A stretch of 64,000 bases of DNA from positions 4,588,001 through 4,652,000 of the forward strand of contig OY729512.2 in the NCBI GenBank assembly GCA_963422445.2, written 5' to 3'. The notes beneath the pieces are model-generated. The model worked only from the letters and a program-made list of their open reading frames with translations, was not told where the DNA came from and did not search any database. A program made the position numbers and the translations under genes. Shown piece by piece: positions 1 to 8,173 of the stretch. Source of the DNA: G963422445 sp963422445 (lineage in GTDB: Bacteria > Pseudomonadota > Alphaproteobacteria > Thalassobaculales > Thalassobaculaceae). Each line of letters starts with the position of its first letter. Positions within the stretch are counted from its first letter, which is position 1.

Positions 1-343
1 GCCAGACCTCAAACCTGCAACCAGGTCACCGACCGCATCTGCCATGCAGCGATACCCGGATATTCGCCGAAAATCGATTGTGTTTTCAGTCGGTCGTGGG
101 CCGGGCAAACCGCTCGAATGTGCGACCCCGCGGCAACTCTGCTGACAATCCCCGACAAATCCCAATTCCGGGTCGACTGAACCCTTGCGACAACATAGGT
201 ACGACACTGCCGACTGGAAGACCGATGGCATTCGGTCACGAATCCGGCATCATTCGGTTCGTGAACCGAACCACTTCTGTGGTCGGCCAGGCAGGAAGGG
301 TTGTTGCCAGGCCGGTCTTCTCAAATACCCGGACATGCGCGTT

Positions 344-1550
344 TTACGCATCCGGTTCCCTGGGGTTGCAGCACGGCGGAGCTCCGAACAACCGGCTGCT
401 CGCGATATCGGCCCCGTCACACATCGCGCGCAACTTCGCCCAGACGACATCGGCGGCCACCCGGCCCATGCCGGCGGAGGTGTCGAATCCGCAATCGGTG
501 CCAACCACAACCCGCGTCGGGTCGCCGACCGCGGCCACCGCCCGTTCCAGCCGCTGCGCAACGACCTCAGGATGTTCGACGAAATTGGTCAGGGTGTCGA
601 TAACCCCCGCAATCAGGTATTGATCGGAGGCCAACAGCAAATCGTGAAGCGCATCGATCTCGTGTTTATGACGCGGATTCGCGAACGGCAACATGAGCCC
701 CCCCCCCCGACATTAGCCTCCAGCAGGATCGGCAGGATTTCGCGAAGTGCCACGTCATGGTCATGCGGGCCTTCGTAATTGCCCCAGCAGACATGCAGAC
801 GGATCCGGGCACGGGGCAGACCGGCGAGCCCCGTGTTGATCCGGGCGACAACCCTCCGCGCGAAGCCGAGAAACGCGTCGAGAGGTTCATCACCGTAGGA
901 AATATGCCGTTCCATCGCGAGGTCGGGCGCATCGATCTGCAAGAGCAGGCCCGCCTCAACCGCGGCCCTGTACTCGACAGCCAGCGCCTCGGCCAAGGCG
1001 TCGAGATAACTGTCCTCATCGGGGTAATGCCGGTTGTGCATCGCAGATGCGATCATACCTGGCGACGGTGCCGTCATGAAGCCGTCGGCAAAATCACCGT
1101 CGGCCGCCTTCACCACCAATTTGAACTCGCGGATCTCGGCAAGATTGGCTGCCGGCGCGACGTAACGGACTGCGCTCTTGGCCAACGGCGGAGCGCGCTT
1201 GCTGACCATGGTCCTGGCCGCAAAATTCGCCCGACTCATCTCGGCAAATTCGGAGCAATCCAGCAGATCGCGCCACGGCTTGCGAACCCCCAGCCGCCGA
1301 AGCCGGCCATGCGGCGCTGGACATACAGGAAGAGCGACTCCCGACCCTGTTCGCCATTGTTGGGGATGTCGACCCCCGCCTCACCCTGACGTTTCACAAC
1401 CCATTCAGTCGCCTGGGCAACCTCACGCGCCAGTTCGGCCTCGTCAATCGGATGGCCAGAAAAACGATCGGCGTAGAGCTGAACGAGGCGTGCCGGCCGC
1501 GGCAGGCTTCCCGCGTGCGTTGTGAAAATACGGTTGCCTCGCCATGTCAT
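344..1550 (-). pseudogene. MetE-like cobalamin-independent methyltransferase, broken by two frameshifts
   Basis: Three minus-strand reading frames together encode one protein of about 400 residues in the UROD/MetE superfamily, the stand-alone C-terminal methionine-synthase-like enzymes that move methyl or alkyl groups between thiols. The N-terminal frame starts at 1550 (MTWRGNRIFTTHAGSLPRP, with the family's H-x-GSLPRP motif). The middle frame carries HVCWGNYEGPHDHD and the last frame FANPRHKHE and VVGTDCGFDTS, all family hallmarks. Frame changes fall in a C5 run (1287-1291), where one base appears missing, and in an 11-base C run (698-708), which would need 9 or 12 bases to stay in frame. 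Both are homopolymers, so sequencing error or slippage is possible. It lies downstream of the thiolase on the same strand. The true substrate cannot be inferred. Confidence 0.8.
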
Positions 1551-1663
1551 GGTAGCTGCGAATCCGGCAACCGCGTCCCTCGTCGTGGGTTCCGGGCGGT
1601 ATGCCCTGATCCGTCCGCCTGAAGACGAATCAGGATGCGATACCATCCGCGAACCACGACCGG

Positions 1664-2872
1664 TCAGACCCGTTCGATAATCGTCGCCATGCCCTGACCG
1701 ACTCCAATGCACATCGTGCACAAGGCGTAACGCCCCCCTGTCTCTTCCAGTTCCTGTGCCGCCGTCAAAATCAGCCGCGCGCCCGAGGCGCCAAGCGGAT
1801 GGCCGAGGGCAATTGCGCCGCCATTCGGATTGATCCGCGGGTCGTCATCGGCAAGGCCAAGCTCTCGCATGGTTGCGAGTGCCTGACTGGCAAAGGCCTC
1901 GTTCAACTCGATAACATCCATGTCGGATATCTTCAGTCCGGCCCGCGCCAGAGCCTTTTCCGAGGCCGGCGCCGGGCCAATACCCATGATCCTCGGCTCG
2001 ACACCAGCAGTCGCCGCTGCTACCACCCGGGCACGGAGGCGCAGGCCGTGCCGTTTCGCTGCGTCCTCGCTGGCAATGATCATTGCCGCCGACCCGTCAT
2101 TGACACCGCTCGCATTGCCAGCCGTGACGCTGCCGCCCTGTTTGCGAAACGGAGTCGACAGACCGGCCAGACCTTCCACCGTGGTCTGCGGCCGGGGATG
2201 CTCATCGGCCTCCACTATCGTCACCGCACCTCTGCGGCCCTTGACCTCCACCGGAACGAGTTCCTTGGCCATCCGGCCGCTCTCGACCGCCTCACGATTC
2301 TTCTGCTGGCTGCGGAACGCGAAGGCATCCTGGTCCTCACGCCGCACCTGATATTGTTCGGCAACATTCTCGCCGGTCTCGGGCATCGAATCGGAGCCGT
2401 ACTTCGCTTCCATCTTCGGATTCACGAAACGCCAACCAATTGTCGTGTCATAAATCGGCGCCGTCCGGGCAAAGGCGGTTTCCGCCTTGGCCATGACAAA
2501 CGGCGCCCGGCTCATGCTTTCGATGCCGCCGGCAACATAGAACGATCCCTCATCCGAGCGGATTGCACGGGCCGATGCATTCACAGCTTCCATGCCCGAG
2601 GCGCAGAGCCGGTTGACGGTCGCACCCGACACTTCCGGCGACAGTCCGGCCAGCAGCAGGGCCATCCGGGCGACATTGCGGTTGTCTTCGCCCGCCTGGT
2701 TGACGCAACCGTAATAGACATCGTCGACCTTGCTCCAGTCAGCATCCGGATTGCGTTCCATCAAAGCAACCATCGGAATGGCCGCAAGATCATCGGCCCG
2801 CACTTTCGAAAGCGCGCCGGCATAACGGCCGATCGGGGTTCTTATCGCGTCACAAACAAATGCTTCGGTCAT
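1664..2872 (-). CDS. Acetyl-CoA acyltransferase (thiolase, PcaF-like)
   Basis: This 402-residue thiolase cleaves 3-ketoacyl-CoA with CoA, or runs in the condensing direction. The nucleophilic cysteine is Cys90 in NRLCASGMEA. The catalytic histidine lies in GGAIALGHPLGASGARL and the second cysteine in CTMCIGVGQG near the C terminus. Length and the MTEAFVCDAIRTPIGRYAG start match degradative thiolases of the PcaF/FadA type; the sequence resembles beta-ketoadipyl-CoA thiolases, but no other beta-ketoadipate genes are present to confirm that. It is co-directional with the MDR dehydrogenase upstream (91-bp gap) and the MetE-like gene downstream, suggesting one minus-strand catabolic transcript. 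Nothing is missing. The family call is firm; the substrate is not. Confidence 0.9.
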   Translation of the reverse strand: MTEAFVCDAIRTPIGRYAGALSKVRADDLAAIPMVALMERNPDADWSKVDDVYYGCVNQAGEDNRNVARMALLLAGLSPEVSGATVNRLCASGMEAVNASARAIRSDEGSFYVAGGIESMSRAPFVMAKAETAFARTAPIYDTTIGWRFVNPKMEAKYGSDSMPETGENVAEQYQVRREDQDAFAFRSQQKNREAVESGRMAKELVPVEVKGRRGAVTIVEADEHPRPQTTVEGLAGLSTPFRKQGGSVTAGNASGVNDGSAAMIIASEDAAKRHGLRLRARVVAAATAGVEPRIMGIGPAPASEKALARAGLKISDMDVIELNEAFASQALATMRELGLADDDPRINPNGGAIALGHPLGASGARLILTAAQELEETGGRYALCTMCIGVGQGMATIIERV

Positions 2873-2962
2873 CTCATCATCCTCTCGATAAAACCGGGCC
2901 AGACCTGATCCTGCATCCGTCCGGCCCTGTTGTTCTGGCAGTCGCGCAGCATCCCGAACCCG

Positions 2963-3967
2963 TCAGACGCGCACCACCAACTTGCCGAAATGCCTTGCGG
3001 CGCGCATTGCGTGGTAAGCCTCACGGGCATCGGAGAAGTCGTACACATTGTCAATGACCGGACTCATGCCATGATGCGCGATCGCCCGATTCATATCTTC
3101 GAACATGCGGCGGCTGCCGACGTAGACGCCCTGCAGTCGCAGCGATTTGCGCATTACCAGCGTCGGATTGATCTGACCGCCGGTCAACACGCCAATCAAG
3201 CCGATCGATCCGGCGACCCGGGTCGAATGAATGGATTTTTCGAGAGTCCCGGCCCCGCCAACCTCAACGGTATGGTCAACGCCGCGCCCGTCAGTGAGCT
3301 CAAGTACAGCTTTTTCCCATTCGGGACTAGCCCGGTAGTTCACCATCTTCCAGGCCCCGAGCGCCTTGGCGCGATCCAGCTTCTCATCGCTTGAAGACGT
3401 AATGATCACCCGCGCGCCCAACATCTGGCAGAACTGCAACGCAACGATCGATACCCCGCCAGTGCCGAGCAGCAATACGGTATCGCCAGCTTTCACACCA
3501 CCAACCTCAACCAGACTGTGCCATGCCGTCAACGCCGCACAGGGCAATGTCGACGCCGCCTCGAAATCCATCCCGTCCGGCACGGCAACCAGCCCGGCCT
3601 CCGGCAGAGATCGGAATTCCGAGAGCATCCCCTCGGCGGTCCCGCCAAGTGCCCGATCCATATCACGCGCTGTGATCGGCCCGTCGATCCAGCCTTGGAA
3701 AAACGTTCCGCAAACCCGGTCACCGACATTGAATCGGTCGGCTCCCGGACCGGCCGCGACAACCTCGCCGGCTCCGTCGGAATTCGGAACCCGTGGATAA
3801 GGTATGCCGCGTGGCCCGGGATCCATTACCGTCATCAGATCCCGATAGTTGATCGAGGATGCCCGGATGCGGACCAGCACCTCCCCCGGTCCGGGAACCG
3901 GATCCCGGCGTTCGTTCAGAGCCAGCGCGTCAATCCCGTCTTCACCTGCAATTTCGTAGGCTTTCAT
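2963..3967 (-). CDS. Zinc-independent MDR alcohol dehydrogenase / quinone oxidoreductase
   Basis: A 334-residue medium-chain dehydrogenase/reductase of the COG0604 type, which transfers hydride with NAD(P)H. The N-terminal GroES-like domain contains SSINYRDLM and PNSDGAGEVVAAG, and the Rossmann domain contains VLLLGTGGVSIVALQ. The cysteine and histidine ligands of zinc-dependent members are absent, so it is probably metal-free. The C terminus (ARHFGKLVVRV) is typical of the family. It sits 39 bp downstream of an SDR gene and upstream of a thiolase on the same strand, so it may act on an alcohol, aldehyde or enoyl intermediate in the same degradative route. The substrate is unknown. Confidence 0.87.
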   Translation of the reverse strand: MKAYEIAGEDGIDALALNERRDPVPGPGEVLVRIRASSINYRDLMTVMDPGPRGIPYPRVPNSDGAGEVVAAGPGADRFNVGDRVCGTFFQGWIDGPITARDMDRALGGTAEGMLSEFRSLPEAGLVAVPDGMDFEAASTLPCAALTAWHSLVEVGGVKAGDTVLLLGTGGVSIVALQFCQMLGARVIITSSSDEKLDRAKALGAWKMVNYRASPEWEKAVLELTDGRGVDHTVEVGGAGTLEKSIHSTRVAGSIGLIGVLTGGQINPTLVMRKSLRLQGVYVGSRRMFEDMNRAIAHHGMSPVIDNVYDFSDAREAYHAMRAARHFGKLVVRV

Positions 3968-4005
3968 TCCGATCGTCCTTCCCGCGTCGGTTTCGCCAGC
4001 CGACG

Positions 4006-4764
4006 TTACCCCAGCAAACCGTTATCAAGCACGATTGTCTGCCCGGTCACGGCCGGATTGACCGCCAGAAACAACATGCCCTGGGCAATATCTTCCGGTT
4101 CGACCATACGCCGCAACAGCGATGTTTCGATCGAGGCCTGCTTCCAGGTCTGATCCCAAGGGTCGGTCCAGGCTGTCCGGGTCAAGCCCGGCGCCACGGC
4201 ATTCACCCGGATCTCCGGCGCCAGCGCCCGGGCGAGACACCGGGTCTGGCTTATGATCGCCGCCTTCGAATTCGCGTAAGCGATTGAACTGCCGGCACGG
4301 CCGAGACCGGCAATCGATGCGGTATTGACGATGCAGCCGCGCAATTTCCTGAGGGCCGGCGCCGCTGTCCTCGAACAACGGAACGGACCGATGACATTGG
4401 TATGCATGATTGCTTGCCAGAAGTCTTCGGTCATCGCGTCAAGATCCTCGAACGGGATCGGATTGCCGGTCGCCGCGGTTCCGGCGTTGTTGATCAGGAT
4501 ATCAAGTCCGCCAAGGCGTTCGATCGCCCCCATAACCATGGCGTCGGCGCCTTCCGGTTCGGCAACATTGCCGGGTGCCGAGACAGCCTGATTACCTTCA
4601 GCATTGAGCGCCGCGACCACAGCCGGCCCGCGGTCGTCATCGGGCAGATGATTCACGGCAACCGTGGCGCCGCACCGCGCCAGCAGGGACGCCGCGGCAC
4701 GGCCGATTCCCGACGATGCGCCGGTTACCAATGCCTTTCGACCCGCCAGATCTGCTGTAATCAT
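4006..4764 (-). CDS. Short-chain dehydrogenase/reductase (SDR)
   Basis: A classical SDR of about 252 residues. Visible motifs are the nucleotide-binding TGASSGIG, the structural NNAG (in DILINNAGTA), the catalytic serine in NTASIAGLG, and YANSK, which fits the YxxxK active site. The C-terminal VTGQTIVLDNGLL matches the usual end of the fold. The start at 4764 (MITADLAGRKALVTG) was preferred over the ATG at 4800 because it places the glycine motif at the standard distance from the N terminus. It is the first gene of a four-gene minus-strand set (SDR, MDR, thiolase, MetE-like). It faces the TRAP binding-protein gene across about 230 bp that must hold divergent promoters. The substrate cannot be assigned. 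Confidence 0.88.
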   Translation of the reverse strand: MITADLAGRKALVTGASSGIGRAAASLLARCGATVAVNHLPDDDRGPAVVAALNAEGNQAVSAPGNVAEPEGADAMVMGAIERLGGLDILINNAGTAATGNPIPFEDLDAMTEDFWQAIMHTNVIGPFRCSRTAAPALRKLRGCIVNTASIAGLGRAGSSIAYANSKAAIISQTRCLARALAPEIRVNAVAPGLTRTAWTDPWDQTWKQASIETSLLRRMVEPEDIAQGMLFLAVNPAVTGQTIVLDNGLLG

Positions 4765-4991
4765 TGTTCGGCTCTCCACTATCCTGTCCGCCCGCACCAT
4801 GACTTACAGGGATCGCGGAGGCAACAAAATCGCGCAATCGCAGGCACCTGCCTTGATCACAATTGTGGCGGATAGGGCGTATGCAGGGTTTCCACGTTGA
4901 CGGACTTGCAGCATCGTACCGGTTCAGGCAAATTCATCCCCGGTCCGGACACTGGGAGATCGACCCCAAGATTGCAGAACGGAGTAAAGTC

Positions 4992-6143
4992 ATGAAACCG
5001 ATGAAGGCAATACTCTTCGCTGGCCTTGCCGGCGCGGCGCTAGCCCTGGCCGGTGCGGCCACCGCAGGCGAAATGCCGAGGAAAACCACATGGACAGCTT
5101 ACGGCACGACATCCTCGGGCTACGCGCAGGCTGTGGCGATCGGCAATATGCTGAAGAAGCATTACGGCACCAATATGCGTGTCATTCCCGGCAAGAACGA
5201 CATCTCGCGCATGGCGCCGTTGCGTGACAACAAGGCCGATTACTGCGCCTGCGGCATCGCCTCCTATTTCGGGCAGGAAGGAGTCTTCATCTTTGCCGAC
5301 AAGGCATGGGGACCCCAGCCAATCCGCCTGTTGATGACCAATCTCGGAAGTTTCGGACTGTCGCTCGCGGTCGCGGCCGATGCCGAGGTCAAAACCATCG
5401 CGGATCTCAAGGGCAAGCGTATCTCCTGGGTCCGTGGCGGCCCGGCGCTGAACTGGAATGTCGCCGCCTATCTGTCTTTTGCCGGTCTGACCTGGGACGA
5501 TGTCGAGAAGGTCACGGTATCGGGCTTCGCCGCGTCGTTCGACGCGATCATCAACGGTCAGTCGGACGCGGCGTTCTCGAGTACGGTCTCACCGAGCCCG
5601 AAGAAACTCGCGGCATCGCCGCGCGGCCTGTACTGGCCGGAAGTCCCGCATGACGATACCGATGGCTGGTCACGGATGCTTGCGGCGGCGCCGGTCTACA
5701 ACAAGGTCAAGGCGACCATCGGCTCCGAGATCGACAAGGCGAACCCGCCGGAACTGTCGAACTATCCCTATCCTATCCTGGTGTCCAACGCTTCGAAGGA
5801 CGCAGACGAAGCCTATACGCTCGTCAAGGCCATGGTCACCCATTACGACGACTACAAAAACGCTGCAAAGGGCGCACTCGGCTGGAAGCTGGATGCCCAG
5901 AACATGACCTGGGCCATGCCCTATCATGACGGCGCCATCCGGTACTGGAAGGAAGTTGGCAGATGGACCGCGGAAGCTCAGGCCCATAATGACCGCCTGA
6001 TCGAGCGTCAGGCGACCATAAAGGCGGCGTGGGATACATTGACCGACAAGGACAACATGGAAAAAGAAGACCTTGTCAAAGCCTGGAGTTCGGCGCGTTC
6101 CAAAGCGCTGCAGGCGGCCGGGTTCGACCCGGTCTTCAACTAG
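4992..6143 (+). CDS. TAXI-family TRAP transporter solute-binding protein
   Basis: A periplasmic binding protein that captures the substrate for the TRAP permease encoded next to it. A signal peptide is clear (MKPMKAILFAGLAGAALALAG, cleavage near ATAGE). The mature part has the TAXI-family hallmarks TAYGTTSSGYAQAVAIGNML, a segment with KTIADLKGKRISWVRGG, and a C-terminal helical end. The ATG at 4992 is preceded by GGAG at 4981, which decides it over the in-frame ATG at 4863. The permease follows after 43 bp, so the two are one operon. TAXI systems carry organic acids such as glutamate or 2-oxoglutarate, but this ligand is unknown. Confidence 0.9.
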   Translation: MKPMKAILFAGLAGAALALAGAATAGEMPRKTTWTAYGTTSSGYAQAVAIGNMLKKHYGTNMRVIPGKNDISRMAPLRDNKADYCACGIASYFGQEGVFIFADKAWGPQPIRLLMTNLGSFGLSLAVAADAEVKTIADLKGKRISWVRGGPALNWNVAAYLSFAGLTWDDVEKVTVSGFAASFDAIINGQSDAAFSSTVSPSPKKLAASPRGLYWPEVPHDDTDGWSRMLAAAPVYNKVKATIGSEIDKANPPELSNYPYPILVSNASKDADEAYTLVKAMVTHYDDYKNAAKGALGWKLDAQNMTWAMPYHDGAIRYWKEVGRWTAEAQAHNDRLIERQATIKAAWDTLTDKDNMEKEDLVKAWSSARSKALQAAGFDPVFN

Positions 6144-6186
6144 ACGCATCGTTTAGCGGTCCTGCAGAGAAACCGATCGACTGCAT

Positions 6187-8166
6187 ATGTCCGACCAGCA
6201 CACCCAGAACGAGCCGGCGAACATCGAACACCGATTTCGCCGGCTCAATCCGTTCTGGACCTGGTTTCTGATCGTTGCGTCGCTGGGATCAGTAGCGTTT
6301 TCCGCCTACCAAGTCTTCAATTTCGGACGCTACACGGGCTATGTGCCGATCGAGAACCAGTACTTTTACGCCATTGTTGCCCTGCTGCTGCCGACGACCT
6401 TCATCGTCTTTCCGGTCAGCCGCAAGCATGGTCACAGCGGGATGACCTGGTACGATTTCGGATTCTTCATTGTCACTCTCGGTATCTGCGTCACGCTGAC
6501 CTATAACGCCATCGAAATCGTCGATAACGGATGGGAATTCTCAGCGCCTGCCGAAATGCAGTGGCTGTCGCTGGCCTTCGTCCTCATCGCTATCGAGGCA
6601 GTCCGGCGAACTGGCGGCGGAGTCGTGACCGTCATCATCGTCCTGTTCGCCATCTATCCGCTCGTCGCCGGTGATCTGCCGGGCGTTCTTGAGGGAACTT
6701 CCGAATCGATCTGGGATACCGCTGCCTATTACGGCCTTTCGACCGAAGCTCTGATTGGCATTCCGACACGAGCCTTTGCCGGTCTCGTCATCGGTTTCCT
6801 GCTGTTCGGGGTCGCCCTGCAGTATACCGGCGGCGGCCAATTCTTCCTCAACCTCGCTTTCGCCCTGCTCGGCCATGTTCGCGGCGGCCCGGCGAAGGTG
6901 GCGATATTCGCGTCCGGTCTCATGGGATCGATGAGCGGCAGCGTCATTACCAACGTCCTCACCACAGGTTCACTGTCGATCCCCGCCATGAAACGAATCG
7001 GCTTCCAGCCGCATGTCGCTGGCGGGGTCGAAGCCTGCGCATCGACCGGTGGAGTTCTCATGCCGCCGATCATGGGCGCCACCGCCTTCATCATGGCGAT
7101 CAACCTCGAGCTGCCCTATCGCGATATCGTCGTCGCCGCGGTCATTCCCTCGGTGTTGTATTTCTTCGCGCTGTTCATGCAGATCGACGGTTATGCCGCC
7201 CGGACCAAACTGCGCGGGCTGCCGCGGGCAGAACTGCCGTCGCTGCGCGAGACGCTGAAGAACGGCTGGTACTATATCGCTGTCTTCATGCTGCTGATCT
7301 ATCTGCTGGTCTTCATGCAGCGGGAGGCGCAGGCGCCGTTCTACGCCACGACCCTTCTGCTCGCGATCAACCAGGCGCACCCCAAACACCGGTGGAACTG
7401 GGCCCGATTCACCGAGTTTCTCATCGCCGTCGGCCGTCTGTTCGCCGAACTTGCGGCGATTCTTATCGGAATCGGCCTGATCGTCGGCTCGCTGTCCTAT
7501 TCCGGCAAGATCGGGACACTGGCCTTCGAATTGCTGCAACTCGCAGGCAATAATGTCGCCTTGCTGCTCCTTCTCGGCGCTCTTGCGAGTTTTATCATGG
7601 GCATCGGGGTCACGGTGACAGTCGCCTATATCATCCTTGCCCTGACCCTGGCTCCGGCCCTTACCGACAGCGGCCTTTCGACCATGGGCGTTCACATGTT
7701 CATGCTCTATTGGGGTATGCTGTCCTACATCACACCGCCAGTCGCTCTCGGTGCCTTTGCCGCTGCCAGCCTTGCCCAGGCAAATCCGATCCGGACAGGA
7801 CTCGAATCGATGCGCCTCGGGACGATCATCTATTTCGTGCCGTTCTTCTTCGTGCTCGATCCTGGATTGATCATGCAGGGCGCAGCGACACATATCCTGA
7901 CGGTCTTCGGCTGCGCCCTGCTCGGTGTCGTGATCCTGTCATCAAGTCTGCAGGGTTATCTTTACGGCGTCGGCGACATTACCGGCCTCGGGGTTCTGCA
8001 ATGGCCCATTCGTCTCGCTCTGCTGGTTGGTGCAATGGCCTTCGCAATGCCAGGGAACGATGTCGTCGGCCTCGACAATCTCGAACTGTTCGTTATCGGC
8101 GCGGTGTTTACCGGCACAGCGGCCGCAGCCGCCTTCGTGGCCCGCCGCATGCTGGTCCGGACCTGA
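6187..8166 (+). CDS. TRAP transporter permease, DctQ-DctM fused type
   Basis: A 659-residue integral inner-membrane protein combining the small (4TM) and large (12TM) TRAP permease subunits, the standard partner of TAXI binding proteins. Long hydrophobic segments run throughout. The family motif region GSMSGSVITNVLTTGSLSIPAMKRIG followed by EACASTGGVLMPPIMGA is characteristic of the DctM core. Uptake is expected to be driven by a sodium or proton gradient. It is directly downstream of its binding protein. Its stop codon (8164-8166) lies within the 9-bp target duplication of the insertion element that follows, so the element landed immediately behind the operon without truncating it. Intact. 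Confidence 0.92.
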   Translation: MSDQHTQNEPANIEHRFRRLNPFWTWFLIVASLGSVAFSAYQVFNFGRYTGYVPIENQYFYAIVALLLPTTFIVFPVSRKHGHSGMTWYDFGFFIVTLGICVTLTYNAIEIVDNGWEFSAPAEMQWLSLAFVLIAIEAVRRTGGGVVTVIIVLFAIYPLVAGDLPGVLEGTSESIWDTAAYYGLSTEALIGIPTRAFAGLVIGFLLFGVALQYTGGGQFFLNLAFALLGHVRGGPAKVAIFASGLMGSMSGSVITNVLTTGSLSIPAMKRIGFQPHVAGGVEACASTGGVLMPPIMGATAFIMAINLELPYRDIVVAAVIPSVLYFFALFMQIDGYAARTKLRGLPRAELPSLRETLKNGWYYIAVFMLLIYLLVFMQREAQAPFYATTLLLAINQAHPKHRWNWARFTEFLIAVGRLFAELAAILIGIGLIVGSLSYSGKIGTLAFELLQLAGNNVALLLLLGALASFIMGIGVTVTVAYIILALTLAPALTDSGLSTMGVHMFMLYWGMLSYITPPVALGAFAAASLAQANPIRTGLESMRLGTIIYFVPFFFVLDPGLIMQGAATHILTVFGCALLGVVILSSSLQGYLYGVGDITGLGVLQWPIRLALLVGAMAFAMPGNDVVGLDNLELFVIGAVFTGTAAAAAFVARRMLVRT

Positions 8167-8173
8167 CGGGGAC

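Noticed and set aside
1..343. Open frames at the left window edge
   Set aside because: They are short, resemble nothing, and lie downstream of the MetE-like gene; treated as intergenic.
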